Shown here: positions 11,465 to 24,600 of the stretch, in pieces
How the letters are laid out: each line of letters begins with the position of its first letter
Position numbering within the stretch: the first letter of the stretch is position 1
Assembly (NCBI GenBank): GCA_964036045.1
Contig: OZ038381.1
Location: 156,072,352 to 156,136,351 of the forward strand
DNA: 64,000 nt
Direction of reading: 5' to 3'
Source of the DNA: Eutreptiella sp. 'Long Island Sound 2002'
Taxonomy: Eukaryota; Euglenozoa; Euglenophyceae; Eutreptiales; Eutreptiaceae
The notes under the pieces: model-generated
What the model saw: the letters and a program-made list of their open reading frames with translations, nothing else
Told to the model about the DNA's origin: nothing
Databases searched by the model: none
Translations under genes and position numbers: made by a program

Positions 11465-11720
11465 ACCACCCGCTTTTGAGCAAGTGCCCCCCGCTTTTGA
11501 GCACCTCCCACCTGCCTTTGAGTAATCCCCACCTGCTTTTCAGAAAGTCCCACCTGCTTTTGAGCAAGTCCCACCCGCTGGCGCCAGTCCCACCCATCAT
11601 TGAGCAAGTCCTAGCTGCGTTTGAGCAAGTTACACCCGCTTTTCAGAAAGTTGCACCTGTTGAGCAAGTGACACTCAGCCTCCAGGCGTACTCCAGGGTT
11701 TGAGCAAGCAGATGAGCCTG
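11465..11720. repeat. 21-bp tandem repeat, second array
   Basis: About a dozen copies of the TTTTGAGCAAGTCCCACC unit, more diverged than the array at 7885-7970. It carries a few related TTTTCAGAAAGT variants. Confidence 0.88.
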
Positions 11721-12500
11721 AACACTCAGACCAGGAAGCTTCCTTTTTTGGCTTTCTTGGATGACTGCTTGCGCTGCGCATTGGAAGGACAATCATTCTT
11801 GAAACCTTTTAATATATGCTTTCTGTTTTTGTTTTAGACAGCCAACTGCCAGAGCCAAGGTCGTCAATGGGCTGCAAATCCTGACTTAGGCTGCCACCTG
11901 GACTCCGGATGAAAATATTTTCGGGCTCAGCGTGATGAGGGGATTCAGAAAAAAAATCGTTGGCATTTTGCACAACAAAGCATCACATCTTTTTGTGCTC
12001 TGCAACAACTGAAGCTGACAGCGTCCCACGACTGGCATCTTTCTGTCCTCAATTCTTTGCTATCACCCACCAAAAGGTCACTTGTAGCTGACTGTTCTAC
12101 ACGCTACGCTTGCAACTCAATGTTGCGGATCATTGCACTGGGGCCAACCTTTTCAATGGGTCGAGGGTGCAAGGACTTACTGACGGCGACCCACAAGATG
12201 GCAACCACTATTTACGCTTCTGGACGTCACACACAGTGGGGCCCAAGGTCATGTGAAGAGCACAATGCCCATTTCTGTGCCTTGGTCATTGCCCTAATGA
12301 GCAGCCAACATGTGCCTCCCAAATTGCGCCCTCCTAACAAAGCAGGTTGCTTGACCACACTGTACAAAGCCAAGAGTTTCATCACAGAGATTGCAGGTGC
12401 CGCAATCAACTTCTTGCAGGGGCAGTTCATAGTGCTGCAGTATGTGCCCCCGGTGTACATGGAATGCACATCCTTCCCCCTGCCACCATACTTGCGGTTC
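11721..12500 (+). other. Spacer with one unrecognised open frame (about 12057-12500)
   Basis: The plus strand is open from about 12057 for some 145 codons before running into satellite sequence. The middle part (from about 12198) has mixed, protein-like composition with several Cys and His, but I recognise no family and the first codon is not ATG. It may be a decayed exon or chance. Confidence 0.2.
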
Positions 12501-13110
12501 AAATTCTATTGCCTTCGGCAGGGCACCTCGAAGAGGGGAGAGGGACAACCATTCTTGAGCTGCTGAGGCGGGAAAACTGCATAAGCAGGTTGCGCCCTAG
12601 ACCCCTTGGGAGCCACCCCCCCCCCCAACACCCAAATAGTGTGAAAAACGCATAAAAGGGGGCTAAAACATGCTTCACATGGGATATTTGATCATTTTGG
12701 ATGGTCAAAGTATCAAAAAAATCAGTTTCAGAAATTTCCATTTTTGAGCTGTTGAGGTGGGAAAACTGCATAAGCAGGTTGCGCCCTAGACCCCTTGGGA
12801 GCCCCCCCCCCCCCCCCCCAACACCCAAATAGGGTGAAAAACACATAAAAGGGGGCTAAAACATGCTTCACATGGGATATTTGATCATTTTGGATGGTCA
12901 AAGTATCAAAAAAATCAGTTTCAGAAATTTCCATTTTTGAGCTGTTGAGGTGGGAAAACTGCATAAGCAGGTTGCGCCCTAGACCCCTTGGGAGCCCCCC
13001 CCCCCCCCACACCCAAATAGGGTGAAGAACACTTAAAAGGGGGCTAAAACATGCTTCACATGGGATATTTGATCATTGTAAGTGGTCAAAATATCAAAAA
13101 AATGTTTTGC
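12500..13110 (+). repeat. Satellite array 2
   Basis: Three monomers of the satellite with a CATGCTTCACATGGG variant. It begins at the recurrent junction sequence ATTCTATTGCCTTCGGCA, which also opens the duplicated segments at 13110 and 15904. Confidence 0.93.
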
Positions 13111-14262
13111 AAAATTCTATTGCCTTCGGCAAGTCCACCTCGCAGAGAATCTATCCCAAGCAACACACACCCAAAGTAGGGTATAAATAGGGTATAAACT
13201 ACATAAATATGGGCTAAAACATGCTTTACATATCTTGGATGGTCATATTGTGTGGTCATAATATCATAAAAACAAGATTCAAAAAATTCTATTGCCTTCC
13301 CTAACCTTAAGAGATGAGCCGTGGATGGGCATCTTGCTTGAAAATCAAATGGCCTAAACACATAGAAAATTTTGACTTGTTTTATTATGAGCATGCAAAA
13401 AAATTGGTCCCATTGCAACTATGGTTGTAAGATGATGGCAAATTACTCAAAGCAAAACAGAGGGGTTTTGTGGCGGTCTTTCCGACGTACCCTGGAGGCC
13501 CCGCCTTGCCGTCGTTCCCGACTTGCGGGGGCCGTATGGCCGGACTTTTGATTTGGCTTCGATATGGAAAGCCCCGGAGTGTCCTCGCCAGTAGCCCTAC
13601 CCATCTCCGGAAGCGGCAGGCAAGTAAGTAGCTGGTGGGTGTATTTGGTTGCGGCGTTGTTGTATAGTGGATTACAAGCACACGACTAACAGGACGTGAC
13701 ATGATCCAACATCCCCAAAGCGTCGGTATTGCTTGTATGTAGACCGTGTTGCGGAGGTCAAGAAATCGACTACCAGGATTAGACATGATCCAAAATCCCC
13801 ACAGCGCCGAATCTTGGTTGATGGTGGAGCTGGTCGTTAAAAGCCGATTAACAGGACTAGACATTGTCCAAAATCCCCACAGCATCGGGTTTTGGTTGTT
13901 GATGGAGGTGGTGCGCGATAGTGCCATAGTGCCACATACAGACACGCAAACAAACACACACACACATACCCACCCACCAAGCTCTTTTGATTTGCCCGCC
14001 GCTTGCTAGCCAATGTTGCTAGCTTTACAGGATAATTTTGGTGATGGATATGCAAAAAGAGTTTTAAAGGTAGACTTGCAAAAGCAAAATGTCAATGTGA
14101 ATCACCCTTCGGCCTTTGGCAAGCGAAAGAGGAGTAGATGGATCGGACACAATGCTCAATGTGGGTGGCAGCTCCCCGCGCCAGGGGCCCCTTGTCCGCG
14201 GGCTGACGTTTGCAGTTAACATTTGCCCAGGGTAACAAATTGAATAAGCGTGATGTGTACCA
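13110..14262. repeat. Duplicated segment, copy 1 (private cassette 13979-14128)
   Basis: The left flank (13110-13978) and right flank (14129-14262) match the segment at 15904-17190 almost base for base. The 150 bp between them (13979-14128) has no counterpart there. The left flank contains three 81-bp repeats and a short CA tract. Open frames on the minus strand translate the repeats only. Confidence 0.88.
13689..13930. repeat. 81-bp tandem repeat, three copies
   Basis: Copies begin at about 13689, 13771 and 13852 and share ACAGGAYTAGACATGATCC, AAAATCCCCACAGCG and GGTTTTGGTTG. The same triplet occurs in the second segment copy at about 16472-16710. Confidence 0.8.
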
Positions 14263-15045
14263 ATCCCTTAGGAACCCCCCCCCCCGGCCCCCCGCGACCT
14301 AGTACCCAAAAATGGTGAAAAAGACGTAAAGACGGCCTAAAACATGCTTTACATAGCTTGGATGGTCATTTTGGGTGATGATAATACCAAAAGAACCAGT
14401 TTCAAAAACCTCGATTTTTGGGCTGTCCAGGGAGAAAGACGGCATAAGCAGGTTGTGTACCAATCCCTTTGGAGGACCCCCCCGCCACCCAATACCCAAA
14501 TAGGGGACAAAACACCCAAATACGGCCTAAAATATGCTTTACATAGCTTGGATGGTCATTTTAGGCGATGACAATACCAAAAAAACCAGTTTCAAAAACT
14601 TCGATTTTTGGGCTCTCCAGGGAGAAAACCTGCATAAGCAGGTTGTGTACCATTCTTTTGGGAGACCCCCCCCCCCACCCAATACCCAAATAGGGGACAA
14701 AACACCCAAATACGGCCTAAAACATGCTTTACATAGCTTGGATGGTCATTTTAGGTGATCAGAATATCAAAAAAATAAGTTTCGAAAACTTCGATTTTTG
14801 AGCTGTCCAAGGTGAAAAACTGCATAAGCAGGTTGTGTACCAATCCCTTGGGAGCCCCCCCCCCACCCCTCCCCCCCGGACCTAATACCCAAATAGGGTG
14901 AAAAACATGTAAATACGGCCTAAAACATGCTTTACATACCTTGGATGGTCATTTTAGGTGGTCACAATATCAAACGAACAAGTTTCGAGAACTTCTATTT
15001 TTGAGCTGCCCAGGTTGAAAAACTGCAGAAGCAGGTTGTGTACTG
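14262..15045 (+). repeat. Satellite array 3
   Basis: Four monomers of the ~190-bp satellite, in the subfamily with CCAATCCCTTGGGAG and GCTTTACATAGCTTGGATGG. Each has its own C run. Confidence 0.94.
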
Positions 15046-15900
15046 GCCCATTCACTAGGCCATTATTGGTGGAAACAGTCATTTCGCGTCTTTGGCACGG
15101 GTTGTGGACGGCCCCAGGCAAGGCTAGAGACTGCAAAAAACGTCCTTCCGTATCCTAGTAGGCATATACTGTCACAACATCCCCACTTGCACCCCTCAGA
15201 GTAGGTACCACGGGGTCACCGAGGTCGACGAACATAGCAAAAATGGCTGAAAAGTGCATAAACTGCATAAGCGCTCGTCCCACTCCGCCCCATAAAAAAC
15301 CCCATAGAGTCGGGACCCGGAAAAACTTTTTCGGCTCAAAATCGAAAAAAACCAAAAGATTCATGATTTTCGACCCAAAAAAAGGGGGGGTCATTTTTTG
15401 ACCCCCCCCCACCCCCCCCCCCTCCCTCAAAACCTGAAAAAAGTGGGTTTCAAGTGGGGGGGGGTCTGGGGGGGGTCCGGACCAAAAACTCATTGGGGGA
15501 TGCGATTATTGGACAAAATAATGATTTTACAAGGGGTTAAACTAACAATTCAACCCCTTGGGGTAGGGTACGCGAATAGCCCCAAAATGGCCAAAATGGG
15601 GGGGTATGTGGCGTTTTCCCCATATATACGCCTGCCTGGCTTTGATCTAACGACCTCTGCGAGGTGATTTCGGAAATCCATTGTTGACTTGTAAAGGGTT
15701 GAAAACTGCTTGCGCGGCTTGTGCTCAAACCAAATGCCATTGAACCGCCTACAAACAGCAATTTTGAAGCTTTTGGGGGGCCCGTGGCACGGGCTACATA
15801 GGCCCAGCGGCCACAACGTGGGTCCCCCTGGGTGCTCAAGTACCCGTATTGTCACTAAATCATCACCCAAACCCATCCTAGGGGCAAAAGAAGGGTTTCA
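15045..15900. repeat. Recurrent ~0.8-kb block, copy 1
   Basis: Starts with CATTATTGGTGGAAACAGTC and passes a C-rich tract flanked by TTTTTGACC and AAGTGGGTTTCAAG. It contains GCCTGGCTTTGATCTAACG, whose complement resembles a tRNA T-arm, and ends with the dispersed module. Further copies lie at 17965, 20175, 22060 and 23950. No coding potential. Confidence 0.9.
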
Positions 15901-15903
15901 GAA

Positions 15904-17190
15904 AAGGCAAATTCTATTGCCTTCGGCAAGTCCACCTCGCAGAGAATCTATCCCAAGCAACACACACCCAAAGTAGGGTATAAATAGGGTACAAACTACA
16001 TTAATATGGGCTAAAACATGCTTTACATATCTTGGATGGTCATATTGTGTGGTCATAATATCATAAAAACAAGATTCAAAAAATTCTATTGCCTTCCCTA
16101 ACCTTAAGAGATGAGCATCTTGCTTGAAAATCAAATGGCCTAAACACATAGAAATTTTGACTTGTTTTATTATGAGCATGCAAAAAAATTGGTCCCATCG
16201 CAACTATGGTTGTAAGATGATGGTAAATTACACAAAGCAAAACAGAGGAGTTTTGTGGCGGTCTTTCCGACGTACCCTGGAGGCCCCGCCTTGCCGTCGT
16301 TCCCGACTTGCGGGGGCCGTATGGCCGGACTTTTGATTTGGCTTCGATATGGAAAGCCCCGGAGTGTCCTCGCCAGTAGCCCTACCCATCTCCGGAAGCG
16401 GCAGGCAAGTAAGTAGCTGGTGGGTGTATTTGGTTGCGGCGTTGTTGTATAGTGGATTACAAGCACACGACTAACAGGACGTGACATGATCCAACATCCC
16501 CAAAGCGTCGGTATTGCTTGTATGTAGACCGTGTTGCGGAGGTCAAGAAATCGACTACCAGGATTAGACATGATCCAAAATCCCCACAGCGCCGAATCTT
16601 GGTTGATGGTGGAGATGGTCGTTAAAAGCTGATTAACAGGACTAGACATTGTCCAAAATCCCCACAGCATCGGGTTTTGGTTGTTGATGGAGGTGGTGCG
16701 CGATAGTGCCATAGTGCCACATACAGACACGCAAACAAACACACACACACATACCCACCCACCCCGTAACGTAACCCATGCCTTCTCGTGGTCCCCATTG
16801 AGGGCCTGCCTTGTGTGTTGCGCAACAACACCGACCAATATAGGGTTGTAAAGCCAACAAACAAACAAACAAAAAGAACACCCCACATTGCACATTGTGT
16901 ACCGCAATTCCACTCCCGGGTTTCCACAACGGGCCACCAAACGTTGGTGGCCACGCGGTTCCACGCTGCGCCCACACTCATTGCTGAGTGGGGCACCACT
17001 AGCGTAGCAAGGCTAGCGGCTCCGCTTGAGGAGTAGATGGATCGGACACAATGCTCAATGTGGGTGGCAGCTCCCCGCGCCAGGGGCCCCTTGTCCGCGG
17101 GCTGACGTTTGCAGTTAACATTTGCCCAAGGTAACAATTTTGAATAAGCGTGATATGTACCAATCCCTTAGGAAACCCCCCCCCCCGGCC
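15904..17190. repeat. Duplicated segment, copy 2 (private cassette 16764-17027)
   Basis: Counterpart of 13110-14262. The left flank (15904-16763) lacks a short stretch present in copy 1. The cassette between the flanks (16764-17027, 264 bp) is unrelated to that of copy 1. The right flank (17028 on) is shared and runs into satellite DNA. Confidence 0.88.
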
Positions 17191-17965
17191 CCCCGCGACC
17201 TAGTACCCAAAAATGGTGAAATAGGGCGGAAAACACGCAAATACAGCCTAAAACATGCTTTACATAGCTTGGATGGTCATTTTAGGTGATCAGAATATCA
17301 ACGAAACAAGTTTCGAAAACTTCGATTTTTGAGCTAGCCACGGTGAAAAACTGCATAAGCAGGTTGTGTACCAATCCCTTGGGAGCCCCCCCCCCCCACC
17401 CCTCCCCCCCGGACCTAATACCCAAATAAGGTGAAAAACATGTAAATACGGCCTAAAACATGCTTTACATACCTTGGATGGTCATCTTAGGTGGTCACAA
17501 TATCAAAAAAACAAGTTTCGGAAACTTCGATTTTTGAGCTGTCCGGGGTGAAAAACTGCATAAGCAGGTTGTGCACCCGTCCCTTGGGAGACCCCCCCCC
17601 CCCTGGACCTAACACCCAAATAGGGTGAAAAACACGTAAATACGGCCTAAAACATGCTTTGCATAGCTTGAAATGTCATTTTGGGTGGTCACAATATCAA
17701 AAAAACAAGTTTCGAAAACTTCGATTTTTGAGCTGTCCGGGGTGAAAAACTGCATAAGCAGGTTGTGTACCAATCCCTTGGGAGACCCCCCCCCCCTGGA
17801 CCTAACACCCAAATAGGGTGAAAAACACGTAAATACGGCCTAAACATGCTTTGCATAGCTTGAAATGTCATTTTGGGTGGTCACAATATCAAAAAAACAA
17901 GTTTCGAAAACTTCGATTTTTGAGCTGCCTGGGGTGAAAAACTGCATAAGCAGGTTGTGTGTACT
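17190..17965 (+). repeat. Satellite array 4
   Basis: Four monomers of ~190 bp, with the C run followed by GGACCTAACACCC. Confidence 0.94.
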
Positions 17966-18800
17966 GGCCCCTTCACTAAGCCATTATTGGTGGAAACAGT
18001 CATTTCGCGTCTTTGGCACGGGTTGTGGACGGCCCCAGGCAAGGCTAGAGACTGCAAAAAACGTCCTTCCGTATCCTAGTAGGCATATACTGTCACAACA
18101 TCCCCACTTGCACCCCTCAGGGTAGGTACCATGGGGTCACCGAGGTCGACGAACATAGCAAAAATGGCTGAAAAGTGCATAAACTGCATAAGCGCTCGTC
18201 CCACTCCGCCCCATACAAACCCCATAGAGTCGGGAGCCGGAAAAACTTTTTCGGCTCAAAATCGAAAAAAACCAAAAGATTCATGATTTTCGACCCAAAA
18301 AAAGGGGGGGTCATTTTTTGACCCCCCCCCCCCACCCCCCCCCCCCCACCCCCCCCCACCCCCCCCCCCCTCCCTCAAAACCTCAAAAAGTGGGTTTCAA
18401 GTGGGGGGGGTCTGGGGGGGTCCGGACCAAAAACTCATTGGGGGATGCATTTATTGGACAAAATAATGATTTTACAAGGGGTTAAACTAACAATTCAACC
18501 CCTTGGGGTAGGGTACGCGAATAGCCCCAAAATGGCCAAAATGGGGGGGTATGTGGCGTTTTCCCCTATATACGCCTGCCTGGCTTTGATCTAACAACCT
18601 CTGCGAGGTGATTTCGGAAATCTTGCAGGTGTCACTAACCAGCCTACACAACGGCAATTTCGGGCTTTTGGAGGGGCCATGGCTCGGGCTATATGGGCTT
18701 GGCAGCCACTACGTGGGTCCCCATGGGTGCTCAAGTACCCGTATTGTCACTAAATCATCACCCAAACCCATCCTAGGGGCAAAAGAAGGGTTTCAGAAAA
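17965..18800. repeat. Recurrent ~0.8-kb block, copy 2
   Basis: Same order of parts as the block at 15045. It has a longer C tract (about 18321-18371) and the dispersed module at its end. Confidence 0.9.
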
Positions 18801-20011
18801 GGCAAATTCTATTGCCTTCGGCAAGTCCACCTCGCAGAGAATCTACCGCGAGCAACACACACCCAAAATAGGGTGGAAACTACATAAATACCGGCTAAAA
18901 CATGCTTTACATACCTTGGATGATCATTTTAGGTGATCACGGTATCAAAAAAACAAGTTTCGAAAACTTCGATTTTGAGCTGCCCAGGGTGACAAACTGC
19001 ATAAGCAGGTTGTGTACCAATCCCTTGGGAGACCCCCCCCCCTTGGACCTAATACCCAAATCGGGTGAAAAACACGTAAATACCGGCTAAAACATGCTTT
19101 ACATACCTTGGATGATCATTTTAGGTGATCACAATATCACAAAACAAGTTTCAAAAACTTCCATTTTTGAGCTGTCCGGGGTGAAAAACTGCATAAGCAG
19201 GTTGTGCACCCGTCCCTTGGGAGACCCCCCCCCCCGACCTGATACCCAAATAGGGTGAAAACACGTAAATACGGCCTAAAACATGCTTTCCATAGCTTGG
19301 ATGGTCATTTCGGGTGGTCACAATATCAAAAAAAACAAGTTTCGAAAACTTCGATTTTTGAGCTGTCCGGGTTGAAAAACTGCATAAGCAGGTTGTGCAC
19401 CCGTCCCTTGGGAGACCCCCCCCCCCCCCGACCTGACACCCAAATAGGGTGAAAACACGTAAATACGGCCTAAAACATGCTTTGCATAGCTTGAAATGTC
19501 ATTTTGGGTGGTCACAATATCAAAAAAACAAGTTTCGAAAACTTCGATTTTTGAGCTGTCCGGGTTGAAAAACTGCATAAGCAGGTTGTGCACCCGTCCC
19601 TTGGGAGACCCCCCCCCCCCCCCGACCTGACACCCAAATAGGGTGAAAACACGTAAATACGGCCTAAAACATGCTTTGCATAGCTTGAAATGTCATTTTG
19701 GGTGGTCACAATATCAAAAAAACAAGTTTCGAAAACTTCGATTTTTGAGCTGTCCGGGTTGAAAAACTGCATAAGCAGGTTGTGCACCCGTCCCTTGGGA
19801 GACCCCCCCCCCCCCCCGACCTGACACCCAAATAGGGTGAAAACACGTAAATACGGCCTAAAACATGCTTTGCATAGCTTGAAATGTCATTTTGGGTGGT
19901 CACAATATCAAAAAAACAAGTTTCGAAAACTTCGATTTTTGAGCTGTCCGGGTTGAAAAACTGCATAAGCAAGTTGTGCACCCGTCCCTTGGGAGACCCC
20001 CCCCCCCCGAC
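18800..20011 (+). repeat. Satellite array 5, 194-bp monomers
   Basis: Six monomers; the last four are spaced exactly 194 bp apart and nearly identical except for the C run. Opens with ATTGCCTTCGGCAAGTCCACC. Confidence 0.94.
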
Positions 20012-21897
20012 CTAACACCCAAATAGGGTGAAAAACACGTAAATACGGCCTAAAACATGCTTTGCATAGTTTGAAATGTCATTTTGGGTGGTCACAATAT
20101 CAAAAAAACAAGTTTCGAAAACTTCGATTTTTGAGCTGCCTGGGGTGAAAAACTGCATAAGCAGGTTGTGTACCTCCCCATTCACTAGGACATTATTGGT
20201 GGAAACAGTCATTTCGCGTCTTTGGCACGGGTTGTGAACGGCCATAAGCAGGGGTAGACACGGCAAAAAACGTCCTTCCGTATCCTAGTAGGCATATACT
20301 GTCACAACATCCCCACTCACACCCCTCGGAGTGGGTACCACGGGTTCACCGAGGTTGCCAAAACCGCCAACATAGCATAAATGGCTGAAAAGTGCATAAA
20401 CTGCATAAGCGCTCGTCCCACTCCGCCCCATACAAACCCTATGGAGTCGGGACCCGGAAACACTTTTTCGGCTCAAAATCGAAAAAAACCAAAAGATTCA
20501 TGATTTTCGACCCAAAAAAAGGGGGGGTCATTTTTTCGACATTTTTGACCCCCCCCCCCACCCCCCCACCCCCCCACCCCCACCCCCACCCCCCCCCCTA
20601 AAAAGTGGGTTTCAAGTGGGGGGGGGTCTGGGGGGGTCCGGACCAAAAACTCATTGGGGGATGCGTTTATTGGACAAAATAATGATTTTACAAGGGGTTA
20701 AACTAACAATTCAACCCCTTGGGGTAGGGTACGCGAATAGGCCCAAAATGGGGGGTATGTGGCGTTTTCCCCATATATACGCCTGCCTGGCTTTGATCTA
20801 ACAACCTCTGCAAGTACCCGTATTGTCACTAAATCATCACCCAAACCCATCCTAGGGGCAAAAGAAGGGTTTCAGAAAAGGCAAATTCTATTGCCTTCGG
20901 CAAGTCCACCTCGCAGAGAATCTACCGCGAGCAACACACACCCAAAATAGGGTGGAAACTACATAAATACCGGCTAAAACATGCTTTACATACCTTGGAT
21001 GATCATTTTAGGTGATCACGGTATCAAAAAAACAAGTTTCGAAAACTTCGATTTTTGAGCTGCCCAGGGTGACAAACTGCATAAGCAGGTTGTGTACCAA
21101 TCCCTTGGGAGACCCCCCCCCTTGGACCTAATACCCAAATCGGGTGAAAAACACGTAAATACGGCCTAAAACATGCTTTACATACCTTGGATGATCATTT
21201 TAGGTGATCACAATATCACAAAAACAAGTTTCAAAAACTTCCATTTTTGAGCTGTCCGGGGTGAAAAACTGCATAAGCAGGTTGTGCACCCGTCCCTTGG
21301 GAGACCCCCCCCCCCCCCGACCTGATACCCAAATAGGGTGAAAAACACGTAAATACGGCCTAAAACATGCTTTCCATAGCTTGAAATGTCATTTCGGGTG
21401 GTCACAATATCAAAAAAACAAGTTTCGAAAACTTCGATTTTTGAGCTGTCCGGGTTGAAAAACTGCATAAGCAGGTTGTGCACCCGTCCCTTGGGAGACC
21501 CCCCCCCCCCGACCTGACACCCAAATAGGGTGAAAACACGTAAATACGGCCTAAAACATGCTTTGCATAGCTTGAAATGTCATTTTGGGTGGTCACAATA
21601 TCAAAAAAACAAGTTTCGAAAACTTCGATTTTTGAGCTGTCCGGGTTGAAAAACTGCATAAGCAAGTTGTGCACCCGTCCCTTGGGAGACCCCCCCCCCC
21701 CCCGACCTGACACCCAAATAGGGTGAAAACACGTAAATACGGCCTAAAACATGCTTTGCATAGCTTGAAATGTCATTTTGGGTGGTCACAATATCAAAAA
21801 AACAAGTTTCGAAAACTTCGATTTTTGAGCTGTCCGGGGTGAAAAACTGCATAAGCAAGTTGTGCACCCGTCCCTTGGGAGACCCCCCCCCCCCGAC
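20012..21897 (+). repeat. Higher-order repeat unit A (1,886 bp)
   Basis: One satellite monomer, the ~0.8-kb block, then a run of further monomers. It repeats as a whole at 21898. The two units differ almost only in C-run length, so the amplification is recent or maintained by conversion. Confidence 0.93.
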
Positions 21898-23791
21898 CTA
21901 ACACCCAAATAGGGTGAAAAACACGTAAATACGGCCTAAAACATGCTTTGCATAGTTTGAAATGTCATTTTGGGTGGTCACAATATCAAAAAAACAAGTT
22001 TCGAAAACTTCGATTTTTGAGCTGCCTGGGGTGAAAAACTGCATAAGCAGGTTGTGTACCTCCCCATTCACTAGGACATTATTGGTGGAAACAGTCATTT
22101 CGCGTCTTTGGCACGGGTTGTGAACGGCCATAAGCAGGGGTAGACACGGCAAAAAACGTCCTTCCGTATCCTAGTAGGCATATACTGTCACAACATCCCC
22201 ACTCACACCCCTCGGAGTGGGTACCACGGGTTCACCGAGGTTGCCAAAACCGCCAACATAGCATAAATGGCTGAAAAGTGCATAAACTGCATAAGCGCTC
22301 GTCCCACTCCGCCCCATACAAACCCTATGGAGTCGGGACCCGGAAACACTTTTTCGGCTCAAAATCGAAAAAAACCAAAAGATTCATGATTTTCGACCCA
22401 AAAAAAGGGGGGGTCATTTTTTCGACATTTTTGACCCCCCCCCCCCACCCCCCCACCCCCCCACCCCCACCCCCACCCCCCCCCCTAAAAAGTGGGTTTC
22501 AAGTGGGGGGGGGTCTGGGGGGGTCCGGACCAAAAACTCATTGGGGGATGCGTTTATTGGACAAAATAATGATTTTACAAGGGGTTAAACTAACAATTCA
22601 ACCCCTTGGGGTAGGGTACGCGAATAGGCCCAAAATGGGGGGTATGTGGCGTTTTCCCCATATATACGCCTGCCTGGCTTTGATCTAACAACCTCTGCAA
22701 GTACCCGTATTGTCACTAAATCATCACCCAAACCCATCCTAGGGGCAAAAGAAGGGTTTCAGAAAAGGCAAATTCTATTGCCTTCGGCAAGTCCACCTCG
22801 CAGAGAATCTACCGCGAGCAACACACACCCAAAATAGGGTGGAAACTACATAAATACCGGCTAAAACATGCTTTACATACCTTGGATGATCATTTTAGGT
22901 GATCACGGTATCAAAAAAACAAGTTTCGAAAACTTCGATTTTTGAGCTGCCCAGGGTGACAAACTGCATAAGCAGGTTGTGTACCAATCCCTTGGGAGAC
23001 CCCCCCCCCTTGGACCTAATACCCAAATCGGGTGAAAAACACGTAAATACGGCCTAAAACATGCTTTACATACCTTGGATGATCATTTTAGGTGATCACA
23101 ATATCACAAAAACAAGTTTCAAAAACTTCCATTTTTGAGCTGTCCGGGGTGAAAAACTGCATAAGCAGGTTGTGCACCCGTCCCTTGGGAGCCCCCCCCC
23201 CCCCCCCGACCTGATACCCAAATAGGGTGAAAAACACGTAAATACGGCCTAAAACATGCTTTCCATAGCTTGAAATGTCATTTCGGGTGGTCACAATATC
23301 AAAAAAACAAGTTTCGAAAACTTCGATTTTTGAGCTGTCCGGGTTGAAAAACTGCATAAGCAGGTTGTGCACCCGTCCCTTGGGAGCCCCCCCCCCCCCC
23401 CCCCCCGACCTGACACCCAAATAGGGTGAAAACACGTAAATACGGCCTAAAACATGCTTTGCATAGCTTGAAATGTCATTTTGGGTGGTCACAATATCAA
23501 AAAAACAAGTTTCGAAAACTTCGATTTTTGAGCTGTCCGGGTTGAAAAACTGCATAAGCAGGTTGTGCACCCGTCCCTTGGGAGACCCCCCCCCCCCCCG
23601 ACCTGACACCCAAATAGGGTGAAAACACGTAAATACGGCCTAAAACATGCTTTGCATAGCTTGAAATGTCATTTTGGGTGGTCACAATATCAAAAAAACA
23701 AGTTTCGAAAACTTCGATTTTTGAGCTGTCCGGGTTGAAAAACTGCATAAGCAAGTTGTGCACCCGTCCCTTGGGAGACCCCCCCCCCGAC
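21898..23791 (+). repeat. Higher-order repeat unit B (1,894 bp)
   Basis: Second full unit, near-identical to unit A. The 8-bp length difference lies in C runs. Confidence 0.93.
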
Positions 23792-24600
23792 CTAACACCC
23801 AAATAGGGTGAAAAACACGTAAATACGGCCTAAAACATGCTTTGCATAGTTTGAAATGTCATTTTGGGTGGTCACAATATCAAAAAAACAAGTTTCGAAA
23901 ACTTCGATTTTTGAGCTGCCTGGGGTGAAAAACTGCATAAGCAGGTTGTGTACCTCCCCATTCACTAGGACATTATTGGTGGAAACAGTCATTTCGCGTC
24001 TTTGGCACGGGTTGTGAACGGCCATAAGCAGGGGTAGACACGGCAAAAAACGTCCTTCCGTATCCTAGTAGGCATATACTGTCACAACATCCCCACTCAC
24101 ACCCCTCGGAGTGGGTACCACGGGTTCACCGAGGTTGCCAAAACCGCCAACATAGCATAAATGGCTGAAAAGTGCATAAACTGCATAAGCGCTCGTCCCA
24201 CTCCGCCCCATACAAACCCTATGGAGTCGGGACCCGGAAACACTTTTTCGGCTCAAAATCGAAAAAACCCAAAAGATTCATGATTTTCGACCCAAAAAAA
24301 GGGGGGGTCATTTTTTCGACATTTTTGACCCCCCCCCCACCCCCCCACCCCCCCACCCCCACCCCCACCCCCCCCCCCCTAAAAAGTGGGTTTCAAGTGG
24401 GGGGGGTCTGGGGGGGTCCGGACCAAAAACTCATTGGGGGATGCGTTTATTGGACAAAATAATGATTTTACAAGGGGTTAAACTAACAATTCAACCCCTT
24501 GGGGTAGGGTACGCGAATAGGCCCAAAATGGGGGGTATGTGGCGTTTTCCCCATATATACGCCTGCCTGGCTTTGATCTAACAACCTCTGCGAGGTGATT
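23792..24600 (+). repeat. Higher-order repeat unit C (partial)
   Basis: Starts like A and B but leaves the repeat after GATCTAACAACCTCTGC, continuing into the dispersed module. This marks the edge of the array. Confidence 0.9.

Noticed and set aside
9772-24000. CRISPR-like regular repeats
   Set aside because: The unit is ~190 bp with no short repeat-spacer alternation, the spacing sequence is itself repeated, and the context is eukaryotic.
9711-24046. Dozens of ~60-170-codon frames, many identical, on the minus strand
   Set aside because: They are translations of the satellite and of its higher-order unit. Copies differ by C-run length, which would shift frame if they were genes.
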